Below are positions 1-6,594 of a DNA stretch of 9,785 nucleotides, piece after piece. The translations under genes and the position numbers were made by a program. Numbering within the stretch: the stretch's first letter is position 1; each line of letters starts with the position of its first letter. This DNA is from an uncultured Bacillota bacterium (GTDB taxonomy: Bacteria > Bacillota_I > Bacilli_A > RFN20 > CAG-449). The notes beneath the pieces were generated by a model. That model was not told the origin of the DNA, ran no database searches, and was given only the letters and a program-made list of their open reading frames with translations. The stretch is taken from contig CABUOQ010000038.1 of assembly GCA_902493275.1 (NCBI GenBank), positions 1 to 9,785 on the forward strand, given 5' to 3'.

Positions 1-72
1 ACATGTTATTATCTCTTGCCCTTCTTCTACTATTATTGTGCCTCCGCACATCTTACATCTTATTCGATTCAT
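1..72 (-). CDS. Zinc-ribbon protein, N-terminal fragment (cut by window edge)
   Basis: Reading the minus strand from an ATG at 72 gives an uninterrupted frame to the window edge, 24 codons: MNRIRCKMCGGT followed by IIVEEGQEIITC. The CKMCGG pair followed about 15 residues later by a further Cys is the start of a zinc ribbon (C-x2-C...C-x2-C); the fourth Cys would lie beyond the edge. From memory, this opening is common in Bacillota proteins that carry an N-terminal zinc ribbon ahead of TPR or membrane regions, so only the metal-binding module can be called. Upstream is a weak G-rich ribosome site (GGGG at 81-84, 8 nt before ATG). The gene lies downstream of the terminator at 203-229, so it probably has its own promoter; TACAAT boxes on the minus strand at 95-100 and 105-110 are possible -10 elements without a convincing -35. 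Confidence 0.6.
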   Translation of the reverse strand, partial: MNRIRCKMCGGTIIVEEGQEIITC

Positions 73-202
73 TCTCTTGTCCCCGTCTTTTTTTATTGTA
101 TCATATTGTATAAAATATGTACATTTATAATAAAAAAATATATGAAAGTGCCGGTATTTCTATATGTTTATTTGTAATGCTTGTAATTAAATAAGACATA
201 AT

Positions 203-229
203 AAAAAACGTGAATATTATTTCACGCTT
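203..229 (-). terminator. Intrinsic terminator of the secretion operon
   Basis: On the minus strand the stem CGTGAA/TTCACG (221-226 with 209-214) encloses a 6-nt AT loop and is followed directly by six T (complement of 203-208). An A-rich stretch before the stem could extend the pairing. It begins 24 bp past the stop codon of the 875-aa gene, so it is the natural end of the minus-strand operon and isolates the zinc-ribbon gene. The stem is short, as is usual in an AT-rich genome. Confidence 0.75.
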
Positions 230-253
230 TAAGTAATTTTCTTATATATTTAG

Positions 254-2881
254 TTAGATATATGTCACATAAAATATATAATTTTTTCGAGATTTGAAAT
301 TATTAACTACAAATTTTTCTTCTGCGGTATAATAAGCAATTATCGATTGAGTAACATGGTCACGAATAATAACATCTTTTTTCGATTTATTATTGTTTTT
401 TATATCAGGCAAATTATCTACATAATTATTAATACATGATTCTAAGGTTTCATTAACTTGTGAAACAGGACACCATGAATTATAATTTTCAGAAACATAA
501 CCTTGTTCTTCGTTAAGATCAGTTGCTTTAACTTGAACTCCGATAGGATATTGTTTTTGAAATAATAAGGCATTATCACTCGTCCATTTTTCTGTTACAT
601 GTTGGCAATATCCATCATCATCTTGATCTATATCATTAGCAAGAATTTTTAAGAATAAACTAGTATGACGATAAGCATAAATATAAATTCCTTTTTTAAA
701 AGTATGTCCTTTTGATTTTGTTTCAGTTGGTCGATATACTAATAAAAAATCATAGATACCTAACATATCTTCGTTTTTTAGTTTGAGGAATATTTGTGAA
801 TCGCTACTACCGTCTGGAGTATAAAATATTGGTTCAAATATACCATTATCACCTGAACCAAAAGCGTTAACAAATCTTTGCTCAGCATAGAATTGTCCTG
901 GTTGAAGATCATCTGCAGCCACTTTGGTTGGATTAAAAATAATATCTGTGTTCGGCGCTGGGTCATTTCCAGTTAAAGGCCCATCGGTACCAACAACTAT
1001 TAGATCTTTACGATATCTTCTTTGCAAACGTACTTGAAGATACTTTGAACTTAATTCAGTGAAGTCAATATTTCTAATAATATAGCAATATGGATATGTT
1101 TGGTTTAATGGAGTTGCGGAATTAATATTGTTAACAATTGTATTTCCAGCAGGTATTTCATAGATATCTTCATTAATAAATCTAAAAACATTGCTAGTAT
1201 TGTTATATATATTTTGAATATCTTGTTCAGAACTATTATCGTCAACACCGGTAATGATTTTAATTGTTCTAATTTTTTCGATGCATAATCTTATAGGTCG
1301 ATTGGCAACATTATTATTTCCATTGTTTTTGGCTCCTAAATAAGTTAAATCGCTAGAAGTACTCGACCCTAAATCATCCAAAGTAATTAATACTTTTCCG
1401 CTTAGTTTAGTGAAAATTCTATCAGATCCAGTTGAGGATGCAATTTTTTCAGGAAGGTTAGTAAATATTGCGTTATTACTAGATTGATTTGATGATAAAG
1501 CGCTATTGCCTACAAATAGATAAAAGTTATATAAACCATCACCATATAGATTTTTTATCTTTTCAATGACGCTTTCTTCGATTTTATAAAAGCTCGGCCA
1601 ATCACCACCCCAACTACAAGAACCATATGACCAAGCAATTTGGTAAGTTATGGATTTATATCTATTAATATTTAAATTAGAATACATTGCTACTTTAATA
1701 CTACTAGTAGTAACACCGGATTCAGTATAGTTATCTAGTTGTTCAGCTTTATACATCGTATATATATATTTATCATCATAATCTGAATTACTTGATTGAT
1801 GATATTCAGCTTGCATCCTAACTGCATCACGGCCACCATGACTTACATTAGAACCAGCATTTGGATTTTTTCCATTAGAATAAATAGGAAATAATCTAAT
1901 GACATTATCTGAATCGGCATATAGATCAAAACTCTTCATTAAATCAAAGTATCTAGCAACATCATAAGATCTAAAAGCCCCACGTATATTTTCTTTTCGA
2001 TTATCATCACTATTTTTTATTGTATTGACAAAGCTTGGTAGATAATAATTGCTATTACTATGCTCGACATATACCCAACTTGGGAAAGTGTAGTTATACC
2101 AACCATTTGAGTCACCCATACTAGTGTATGGTTTTTTTGATACTTTTTCAAATGTCTCATATGAGAAGTTAGCATCAACATCAATTTTAATTGGTAAAAA
2201 CCTTCCGTTTTCATATGCAGTATCACTCCAAAAACCAAAGCGATCATATCTATGTTGGTTTCTATTAAGATACTTTTCTCCACTATCACTATTATAATTT
2301 GTCATTTTTTGAGTTTTATCAAGCTCAGGATCGCCAATATAACAACGATTAAATGTGCTGCCATCGATTGAATAGTAATTAGCTTGATTCCATTCTGAAT
2401 TACTTGAGTAATATGTGTCATATACGTTATTCGCATTGCGGTCTAGATAAAGATCATTATATGTTTCGCTTCTAACTTTTTTTATATATCCTTGATCGCC
2501 TATTAAATTATTAGAATTTGTGGGTGTATTAAAAGTATAAACAGTATTACCATTACTATCGGTTACGACATTATTTGCTAAATCGTATTTTGGCTCTAGA
2601 CATCCATATAAATCTTCAGGTTTAGTGGAAGAAGTTCCTTCTAAATAGTCAAGATAATCATTTAAGTAAATTGTACTTGGAAATAAATAAATAGTATATT
2701 GTTTCATTATTATTTTTTTATTTCCTTCACTATATGAATAATTTTCTTTAATATCATCTCTTAATACTTTTTCACTTTGTTTTTCAGTTTGAGTTGTTAA
2801 AACATACCATGATGAAAAAGCCATGCCCACACAAGCAAGTAAAACAATAAAAGATGAAATAAAAGCAAATCTTTTTCTCAT
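254..2881 (-). CDS. Large exported surface protein, 875 aa, family unrecognised
   Basis: Secreted or surface-attached protein of unknown function. Residues 1-25 form a signal peptide: basic MRKR start, hydrophobic core, then GMAFSSW, which shares the pattern G-x-[GA]-[FY]-S-x-W with the other two exported proteins of this operon. The rest is rich in Asn, Ser, Tyr and Asp, with no transmembrane anchor, LPxTG motif or long tandem repeat. Two acidic loops could bind calcium: D147-x-N-x-N...D155 and a DxDxDG motif at D752-D754-D756-G757. The chain ends in an alternating hydrophobic strand (NYIFYVTYI). The ATG at 2881 is preceded by AAGGAG (GGAG at 2891-2894, 9-nt spacing), which lies in the 3' end of the upstream gene; the intergenic gap is 4 bp, so translation is probably coupled. 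It is the last gene before the terminator. An adhesin, a fibre-tip subunit or a matrix protein are all possible. I cannot assign a family; secretion is well supported. Confidence 0.85.
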   Translation of the reverse strand: MRKRFAFISSFIVLLACVGMAFSSWYVLTTQTEKQSEKVLRDDIKENYSYSEGNKKIIMKQYTIYLFPSTIYLNDYLDYLEGTSSTKPEDLYGCLEPKYDLANNVVTDSNGNTVYTFNTPTNSNNLIGDQGYIKKVRSETYNDLYLDRNANNVYDTYYSSNSEWNQANYYSIDGSTFNRCYIGDPELDKTQKMTNYNSDSGEKYLNRNQHRYDRFGFWSDTAYENGRFLPIKIDVDANFSYETFEKVSKKPYTSMGDSNGWYNYTFPSWVYVEHSNSNYYLPSFVNTIKNSDDNRKENIRGAFRSYDVARYFDLMKSFDLYADSDNVIRLFPIYSNGKNPNAGSNVSHGGRDAVRMQAEYHQSSNSDYDDKYIYTMYKAEQLDNYTESGVTTSSIKVAMYSNLNINRYKSITYQIAWSYGSCSWGGDWPSFYKIEESVIEKIKNLYGDGLYNFYLFVGNSALSSNQSSNNAIFTNLPEKIASSTGSDRIFTKLSGKVLITLDDLGSSTSSDLTYLGAKNNGNNNVANRPIRLCIEKIRTIKIITGVDDNSSEQDIQNIYNNTSNVFRFINEDIYEIPAGNTIVNNINSATPLNQTYPYCYIIRNIDFTELSSKYLQVRLQRRYRKDLIVVGTDGPLTGNDPAPNTDIIFNPTKVAADDLQPGQFYAEQRFVNAFGSGDNGIFEPIFYTPDGSSDSQIFLKLKNEDMLGIYDFLLVYRPTETKSKGHTFKKGIYIYAYRHTSLFLKILANDIDQDDDGYCQHVTEKWTSDNALLFQKQYPIGVQVKATDLNEEQGYVSENYNSWCPVSQVNETLESCINNYVDNLPDIKNNNKSKKDVIIRDHVTQSIIAYYTAEEKFVVNNFKSRKNYIFYVTYI

Positions 2882-2885
2882 ATTT

Positions 2886-3605
2886 CTATACTCCTTGTAA
2901 TAAATCTATTTGGAAGTAAGAAGGCTCATTGTTCTTCTGTGCTTCATCTAATCTTTTTCTCAAAGCCTGATATTTTTCATCTGTAGTAGGTCTTAATCCT
3001 TCCCGATAGGTGAAAAAACTATTTAAAATAACCGTGCTTAACTTAAAAGTATGAACCCCATCACTATATTCATAATTTGTGCTGCCGTCATAATTCGCTT
3101 GTCTAGCAATTGCCCCTAAATCTTTATATTGAGTGGCTAAATCATCGTTATTAGCAATATTTAATTTATCTAAAGAATAGTATGTTTGGCTTGGAACAAT
3201 ATATTCATTTAATAAACCTGTAACAGATATTCTAAAACCAAAGAATAAATCCTCAGGCAATATGCTTGGCGATAAATTACTTACTTGCTTGAACTTTATT
3301 GATAAATCAGTATCGACAGTTACTTCAGACTTGTTGGTTTGTGTATTGAAAGCTTCTTTATAAAAGGATATTCCAGTTAAAGTCGAAGCAAAGATGTCAT
3401 TTCCTTCATCTAAGACAGCAACACTAGGAAGAATGAATTCGAAATTTCCGCAATTGTTTGCCGCAGTGATCATTACATCTACTTTAATAGTGGTGTTATT
3501 TCCAGTAGAAAAATCCCATAAAGAATAACCAACTCCTAATATAGTAGGAACAACGGCAATACATGATGCAATGGCTATTATTGAGTGCAAATGTTTTCTA
3601 GCCAT
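2886..3605 (-). CDS. TasA-like exported protein, 239 aa, paralogue of the 244-aa protein
   Basis: Exported protein, probably a structural surface or fibre subunit. The signal segment covers residues 1-30: basic MARKH, a hydrophobic core, then GVGYSLW followed by DFSTG. The mature part looks like an all-beta domain of about 200 residues. Its C-terminal part matches the 244-aa protein in pattern: a strand with Asn then F and Y (LNSFFTY against SNMFRYY), a [KR]PTT-x3-Y motif (LRPTTDEKYQAL against LKPTTMVAYKQM), and a closing strand (SYFQIDLL against LILEFQVV). The frame is open further upstream to 3632, but I start at 3605 because GAGGTGG (3612-3618) stands 6 nt before that ATG, and the protein then opens with a normal signal peptide. 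The start overlaps the stop of the signal peptidase gene by 8 nt (ATGGCTAG), implying coupled translation. The relation to TasA/camelysin is inferred from architecture and operon, not from a strong sequence match. Confidence 0.82.
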   Translation of the reverse strand: MARKHLHSIIAIASCIAVVPTILGVGYSLWDFSTGNNTTIKVDVMITAANNCGNFEFILPSVAVLDEGNDIFASTLTGISFYKEAFNTQTNKSEVTVDTDLSIKFKQVSNLSPSILPEDLFFGFRISVTGLLNEYIVPSQTYYSLDKLNIANNDDLATQYKDLGAIARQANYDGSTNYEYSDGVHTFKLSTVILNSFFTYREGLRPTTDEKYQALRKRLDEAQKNNEPSYFQIDLLQGV

Positions 3606-4947
3606 TATCAACCACCTCATCATTCTTACCATTGTTTTCTTTTTTACTCACATTTTTTGCAAATTTCTCATAGAAATTAGCTTCTTTTAAAGTGACAATC
3701 TTTCTCTTTATTAAGGATTTCTTTAATAAGACAACATCATTTTCATATGGATAATACCAATCTTTTGGTTCAAAGGCGTATGTCTTTACATTCATTGCTG
3801 TAAGACGCTCTTCAATAAGCTTCATTATTGATAAATGCTTCCTATTACTCTTAATTTTAAATGTTTCATATTCAATATGGTCTTTTTCTTCATTAGCAAT
3901 TAAGATTAGACATAAAGTTTTTCCTCTAATTAAAAATTGAGCAAGTAATTTTCGTTTATATCTAAATGATTCTTTTTTCCAACTAATATGTGAATGAACA
4001 CCTTTATATGTCAAAAAAGTATTTTTCATATCTGAATACCATTCTTTTATAGGGTCGGCAGATTGCATTAATTTTGACATAAAACTACGATTATATCGTA
4101 TCACATGTTCTTGTTGCTCAATTGCCTCATTTTTACAATGCTCAGCGACATATAACATTCTCTTACGATACATTTTATCGATTTTAACTTCTGATAAATC
4201 GACGATAAGTATAAACAAAAGACTAAATGTCCAGGCAATAATTCCGATATTAGATGAAAAATAGAAAGCCATAAAACCTAACCATAAGTTATTATAGCCA
4301 TTATATTTACCAATGATTTGTTCGAATTTTAGATTGGATTCAAATGTAAATGATCCCGTATTAGCATCACCTTGAGTCGTATAATAAGTTGTTCCATCTT
4401 CAACGCGAATATTTACTATTCTATGGACATAGACTATATCACGATTTTCAAAAGCTACTACATCAAATAATTTTAAATCTTCTTCGGATTCAACTTTATC
4501 AATTCCAACTAAAGAAAACGTTTTAATTTGATTGTCAGGAAGGCTATCATAGTTTTGATGATTAGGATTTTTAGTTTCCATAGAACCTGTTCTAATAACT
4601 AAATAAGTCGTATTATTAATGAACACCTGATTACCATTTACTCTATAAATAGTAGCGCAAACGCCTAATGCTAATATACATGTAATTATCACACCAAAAA
4701 AAGTATCAATTAAAATTTGATATTTATGTTCTTTTTTTAATTTTTTTTGCAAAAAATCAAAAACATCTTTATATTTATCGGTGTGGTTTTGATACTCACT
4801 ACAAACTTCTTGTTTCAAATTACTATCTTCATGTCCGTATAAAATATGTTTCAATTTATATTTGACATAAATTGTAAATAGTATTGAAAAGGAAGCTGTC
4901 ATACCAATGATGACAGCTATCGAAATAATTAATGATATTGTCTCCAT
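3598..4947 (-). CDS. sipW: ER-type signal peptidase I (SipW-like) with extra cytosolic C-terminal domain
   Basis: Membrane serine protease that removes signal peptides on the outer face of the cytoplasmic membrane; the likely substrates are the three exported proteins of this operon. The 449-aa chain has TM1 at about 2-27, a basic cytosolic linker (28-78), TM2 at 80-101, the catalytic domain at about 105-218, TM3 at about 221-250, and a cytosolic tail to 449. The family signature is clear: RTGSM with nucleophile Ser122, FDVVAF at 161-166, YVHRIV with His175 in place of the bacterial Lys, and TQGDANT with Asp194. This Ser/His/Asp set marks the ER/archaeal/SipW class. Ordinary SipW proteins have about 190 residues, so the extra TM1 and the tail of about 200 residues are unusual. 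Within the tail, 314-345 (SHISW, then RGKTL) resembles from memory an uncharacterised domain seen in many Bacillota proteins. Start chosen at 4947 (GGAGGG at 4958-4963); the longer frame to 4998 would translate a hairpin and has no ribosome site. The symbol follows class, not proven orthology. Confidence 0.9.
   Translation of the reverse strand: METISLIISIAVIIGMTASFSILFTIYVKYKLKHILYGHEDSNLKQEVCSEYQNHTDKYKDVFDFLQKKLKKEHKYQILIDTFFGVIITCILALGVCATIYRVNGNQVFINNTTYLVIRTGSMETKNPNHQNYDSLPDNQIKTFSLVGIDKVESEEDLKLFDVVAFENRDIVYVHRIVNIRVEDGTTYYTTQGDANTGSFTFESNLKFEQIIGKYNGYNNLWLGFMAFYFSSNIGIIAWTFSLLFILIVDLSEVKIDKMYRKRMLYVAEHCKNEAIEQQEHVIRYNRSFMSKLMQSADPIKEWYSDMKNTFLTYKGVHSHISWKKESFRYKRKLLAQFLIRGKTLCLILIANEEKDHIEYETFKIKSNRKHLSIMKLIEERLTAMNVKTYAFEPKDWYYPYENDVVLLKKSLIKRKIVTLKEANFYEKFAKNVSKKENNGKNDEVVDNG
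3612..3618 (-). promoter_or_regulatory. Ribosome binding site fixing the start at 3605
   Basis: GAGGTGG on the minus strand, 6 nt before the ATG at 3605 and inside the 3' end of the signal peptidase gene. Upstream in-frame ATGs at 3632, 3623 and 3620 lack a site and would put WLI and MARK ahead of the signal peptide, so 3605 is preferred. Confidence 0.65.
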
Positions 4948-4957
4948 TGAAAGGCGT

Positions 4958-4963
4958 CCCTCC
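4958..4963 (-). promoter_or_regulatory. Ribosome binding site of the signal peptidase gene
   Basis: AAAGGAGGG on the minus strand with GGAGGG at 4958-4963. The 10-nt gap to the ATG at 4947 is slightly long, but no nearer start codon is in frame. The site stands 8 bp downstream of the hairpin at 4972-5006, so folding of that hairpin could affect access to it. Confidence 0.65.
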
Positions 4964-4971
4964 TTTATAAA

Positions 4972-5006
4972 ATACTTACATGGACTTAGTATATCCATGT
5001 AAGTAT
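4972..5006 (-). promoter_or_regulatory. Intra-operon hairpin, candidate attenuator or processing site
   Basis: A perfect 13-bp inverted repeat (4972-4984 with 4994-5006, arms ATACTTACATGGA and its complement) with a 9-nt loop. On the minus transcript it lies 27 nt after the stop of the 244-aa gene and is followed by TTTATAAA rather than a long T run, then by the ribosome site of the peptidase. The stem is strong but the U-tract is poor, which fits partial termination or mRNA 3'-end protection: the first gene would be expressed in excess over the three downstream genes. This matches a major structural subunit followed by its processing enzyme and minor subunits. It is the only sizeable gap (86 bp) in the operon. 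Confidence 0.6.
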
Positions 5007-5033
5007 ATAATTAGTAAAATAAGATAGAATTAT

Positions 5034-5768
5034 TTACATAATTGTGACGACTTGGAATTCAAGAATTAAATCACCAGTATTACCGTTATATTCTTTATCA
5101 GCAGTAACATTATCTTCTGCTTCACCTGTTATAAGGTTAACCATTTGCTTATAAGCGACCATTGTTGTTGGTTTAAGAATTTTACTGCCATCGCCTGTAG
5201 CTTCAGCTGCTGCATAATATCTAAACATATTAGATACATTATAAGATAATGTGACTGATGTATTATCACCGCTTGTTGCTGGTGCGCCTGTGGTTGCATC
5301 TGCAGTGAATACATAGTAATCATCAGTAGAATGTTCGTGATTAGTTATTCCTTGTATTGTAGTATTTCCAGAAAGACCAGCTTTATCAGCGGTAACGTAT
5401 CTACCTAGTGTAGTTTTTTTGATGTAGACGTTAAACTTATATACTATTTTAGCTTTAACATCATTATAGCTCGTAGTATTAAGTGTCCATGTAGCGGAAA
5501 CATCTGTAGCGTTTTCAGTACCTTCTTTTAAACTAACCCCATCAGTTGTAACTTCAGTGGATTTTGTTCCTTGATCTAAGACAAGGCTGTAAGTCTTACC
5601 ATCATTTGCCATTGTACCAAAACTGATTGCGTGTTGAATAGTAATATCATTGATAGATAAATCTGCTCTTACATCGGAATCAAACATCCATGCAGAGAAA
5701 CCACTTCCGACGATTGCCACAAAAGCTAAAGAGGCAATACTTGTTCCCAATAATCTTCTTTTTAACAT
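5034..5768 (-). CDS. TasA/camelysin-like exported protein, probable major subunit
   Basis: Secreted protein, probably the main structural subunit of a surface fibre or matrix by analogy with TasA, which is matured by SipW in Bacillus. The 244-aa chain starts with a basic MLKRR, a hydrophobic core and GSGFSAW (21-27), the signal pattern shared with the other two exported proteins; cleavage is likely close to Ala26. The mature part is Thr/Asn/Asp-rich with alternating hydrophobic residues that suggest a beta-sandwich. It has few aromatics, no cysteine, no anchor and no sortase signal, and it ends in a hydrophobic strand (LILEFQVVTIM). A [KR]PTT-x3-Y motif near 201-207 is shared with the 239-aa protein. 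ATG at 5768 is preceded by a near-perfect AAAGGAGG (GGAGG at 5776-5780, 7-nt spacing), the strongest site in the window, consistent with high expression. It is first in the operon and divergent from the two-component genes. In Bacillus the order is tapA-sipW-tasA; here the subunit comes first and no tapA is recognisable. Confidence 0.82.
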   Translation of the reverse strand: MLKRRLLGTSIASLAFVAIVGSGFSAWMFDSDVRADLSINDITIQHAISFGTMANDGKTYSLVLDQGTKSTEVTTDGVSLKEGTENATDVSATWTLNTTSYNDVKAKIVYKFNVYIKKTTLGRYVTADKAGLSGNTTIQGITNHEHSTDDYYVFTADATTGAPATSGDNTSVTLSYNVSNMFRYYAAAEATGDGSKILKPTTMVAYKQMVNLITGEAEDNVTADKEYNGNTGDLILEFQVVTIM

Positions 5769-5792
5769 AATAAATCCTCCTTTAATGTTAAA

Positions 5793-5830
5793 TGCATAAA
5801 AATTATATTCAATAGAAAATTTTTAATGCA
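5793..5830 (-). repeat. Imperfect inverted repeat in the leader of the secretion operon
   Basis: TGCATAAAAATT (5793-5804) and its complement with one extra base (5818-5830) surround a 13-nt loop. If transcription starts near 5829, as the TATAAT at 5837-5842 predicts, this is a stem-loop at the very 5' end of the mRNA, a position that often protects transcripts from decay. If instead the TATAAT at 5802-5807 is used, the repeat straddles the promoter and could be an operator. The stem is almost all A-T, so its stability is modest. Confidence 0.4.
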
Positions 5831-5836
5831 ACAAAA

Positions 5837-5873
5837 ATTATATATTTGTTATTTTCGTAACCATTCGTAACCA
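5837..5873 (-). promoter_or_regulatory. Candidate activated promoter of the secretion operon
   Basis: On the minus strand a perfect TATAAT (5837-5842) has no recognisable -35. In its place, 11 bp upstream, lie the two 10-bp direct repeats (5854-5873). OmpR/PhoB-class activators commonly bind tandem repeats that replace the -35 box, so this layout fits a promoter driven by the adjacent regulator, starting near 5829 and giving a leader of about 60 nt. A second TATAAT at 5802-5807, with TTGCAT (5826-5831) 18 bp upstream, is an alternative with a weak -35. Sequence alone cannot decide between them. Confidence 0.45.
5854..5873. repeat. Tandem 10-bp direct repeat, candidate response-regulator site
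   Basis: TTCGTAACCA occurs twice without a gap (5854-5863 and 5864-5873). One helical turn between half-sites is the geometry bound by dimers of OmpR-family regulators, and the gene that starts 45 bp away encodes such a regulator. A degenerate third half-site, TTTGTTA, lies at 5845-5851. The repeat stands between the divergent units and could control both. Identification as an operator is inference from geometry and context. Confidence 0.55.
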
Positions 5874-5882
5874 ACTATGTTC

Positions 5883-5911
5883 TTGTAAAAGTTCTTGACA
5901 TAGTCAATAAT
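5883..5911 (+). promoter_or_regulatory. Candidate promoter of the two-component genes
   Basis: TTGTAA (5883-5888) and AATAAT (5906-5911) with a 17-bp spacer would start transcription at or next to the ATG at 5919, giving a leaderless mRNA. A better -35 (TTGACA, 5895-5900) exists but has no -10 at the right distance that would leave the start codon in the transcript. The stretch also holds a perfect short palindrome, TTGAC-ATA-GTCAA (5895-5907), and a repeated GTTCTTG (5879-5885 and 5891-5897). The promoter assignment is weak. Confidence 0.3.
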
Positions 5912-5918
5912 ATAATAT

Positions 5919-6593
5919 ATGGAATACACTCTTGAGAATAAAAAAATATTATTTATAGAGGATGATAAGACTCTATTAGATAAAATGAGCGATTATTTTG
6001 ATAAAAGTGGTAATGAAATATTCACTGCGGAGAATTTAAAACAGGCAAAAAACATTATTTCAAATGAATCGCTTGACATAATTGTGCTAGATGTTATCCT
6101 TCCTGATGGAGATGGCATTGAGTTTTTAAGAAAGATGAAAAACTCCACTCCAGTTATAATTATGTCATCACTAGATGAAGAAGAGGTAATACTTTCAAGT
6201 TATACTGGTGGAGCGATAGATTATATTATTAAACCATGCTCGATGAAACTATTAGAAGTGCATATGGCTCTAAGATCATCTTCTAAATCAAAATCTATTA
6301 TTTCTTCTTTTGGCTTAGAATTAGATGTTAAAAAAAGATGTTTAACTTATAAAAAGAAGAATATACAACTCACGGGAAGTGAATTTAATATACTTCATTT
6401 TCTTATGAGCCATGCTGGAAAGTTTTACCATTCAGAAGAAATTTATGAAAATGTATGGCGTGCACCTAGTTTAAAAACAACAACTATTAAAAGACACTTA
6501 TCCACTCTTCGATGCAAATTAAAAGAGGCGACAAAATTGAATCTTATCGTAACTGAATTTGGTAAGGGATATTGTTTTACATTAGAGGATTAA
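5919..6593 (+). CDS. OmpR-family response regulator
   Basis: Cytoplasmic DNA-binding regulator, partner of the histidine kinase that follows. The 224-aa length is typical. Receiver domain, about 8-120: acidic pocket Asp15/Asp16, phosphoacceptor Asp58 in IVLDVILPDGDG, switch Ser83 or Ser84 in VIIMSS, Lys105 in IIKP. Winged-helix output domain, about 128-222: LTGSEFNILHFL at 151-162, recognition helix around TTTIKRHLSTLRCKL (187-201), and the wing hairpin ending in GKGYCF (215-220). All key residues are intact. The ATG at 5919 is the only start that keeps the first beta-strand, yet no Shine-Dalgarno sequence precedes it, unlike every other gene here. The stop is 1 bp before the kinase ATG. The divergent secretion operon, separated by 150 bp with a tandem repeat, is the obvious target. 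It resembles VanR/PhoP-like regulators in layout, but no orthology is claimed. Confidence 0.93.
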   Translation: MEYTLENKKILFIEDDKTLLDKMSDYFDKSGNEIFTAENLKQAKNIISNESLDIIVLDVILPDGDGIEFLRKMKNSTPVIIMSSLDEEEVILSSYTGGAIDYIIKPCSMKLLEVHMALRSSSKSKSIISSFGLELDVKKRCLTYKKKNIQLTGSEFNILHFLMSHAGKFYHSEEIYENVWRAPSLKTTTIKRHLSTLRCKLKEATKLNLIVTEFGKGYCFTLED

Positions 6594-6594
6594 A

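Noticed and set aside
778..966. Short open frames on the minus strand inside the exported-protein genes (also 2017-2289 and 5129-5323).
   Set aside because: They lie in alternative frames of clear genes, lack ribosome sites and give low-complexity peptides without a signal or motif.
4948..4998. N-terminal extension of the signal peptidase frame to an ATG at 4998.
   Set aside because: It has no ribosome site, would translate through a 13-bp hairpin, and the good GGAGGG site at 4958-4963 serves the ATG at 4947.
254..5768. Sortase anchoring of the exported proteins.
   Set aside because: None of the three has LPxTG or a C-terminal hydrophobic segment with a basic tail, and no sortase gene is present in the window.
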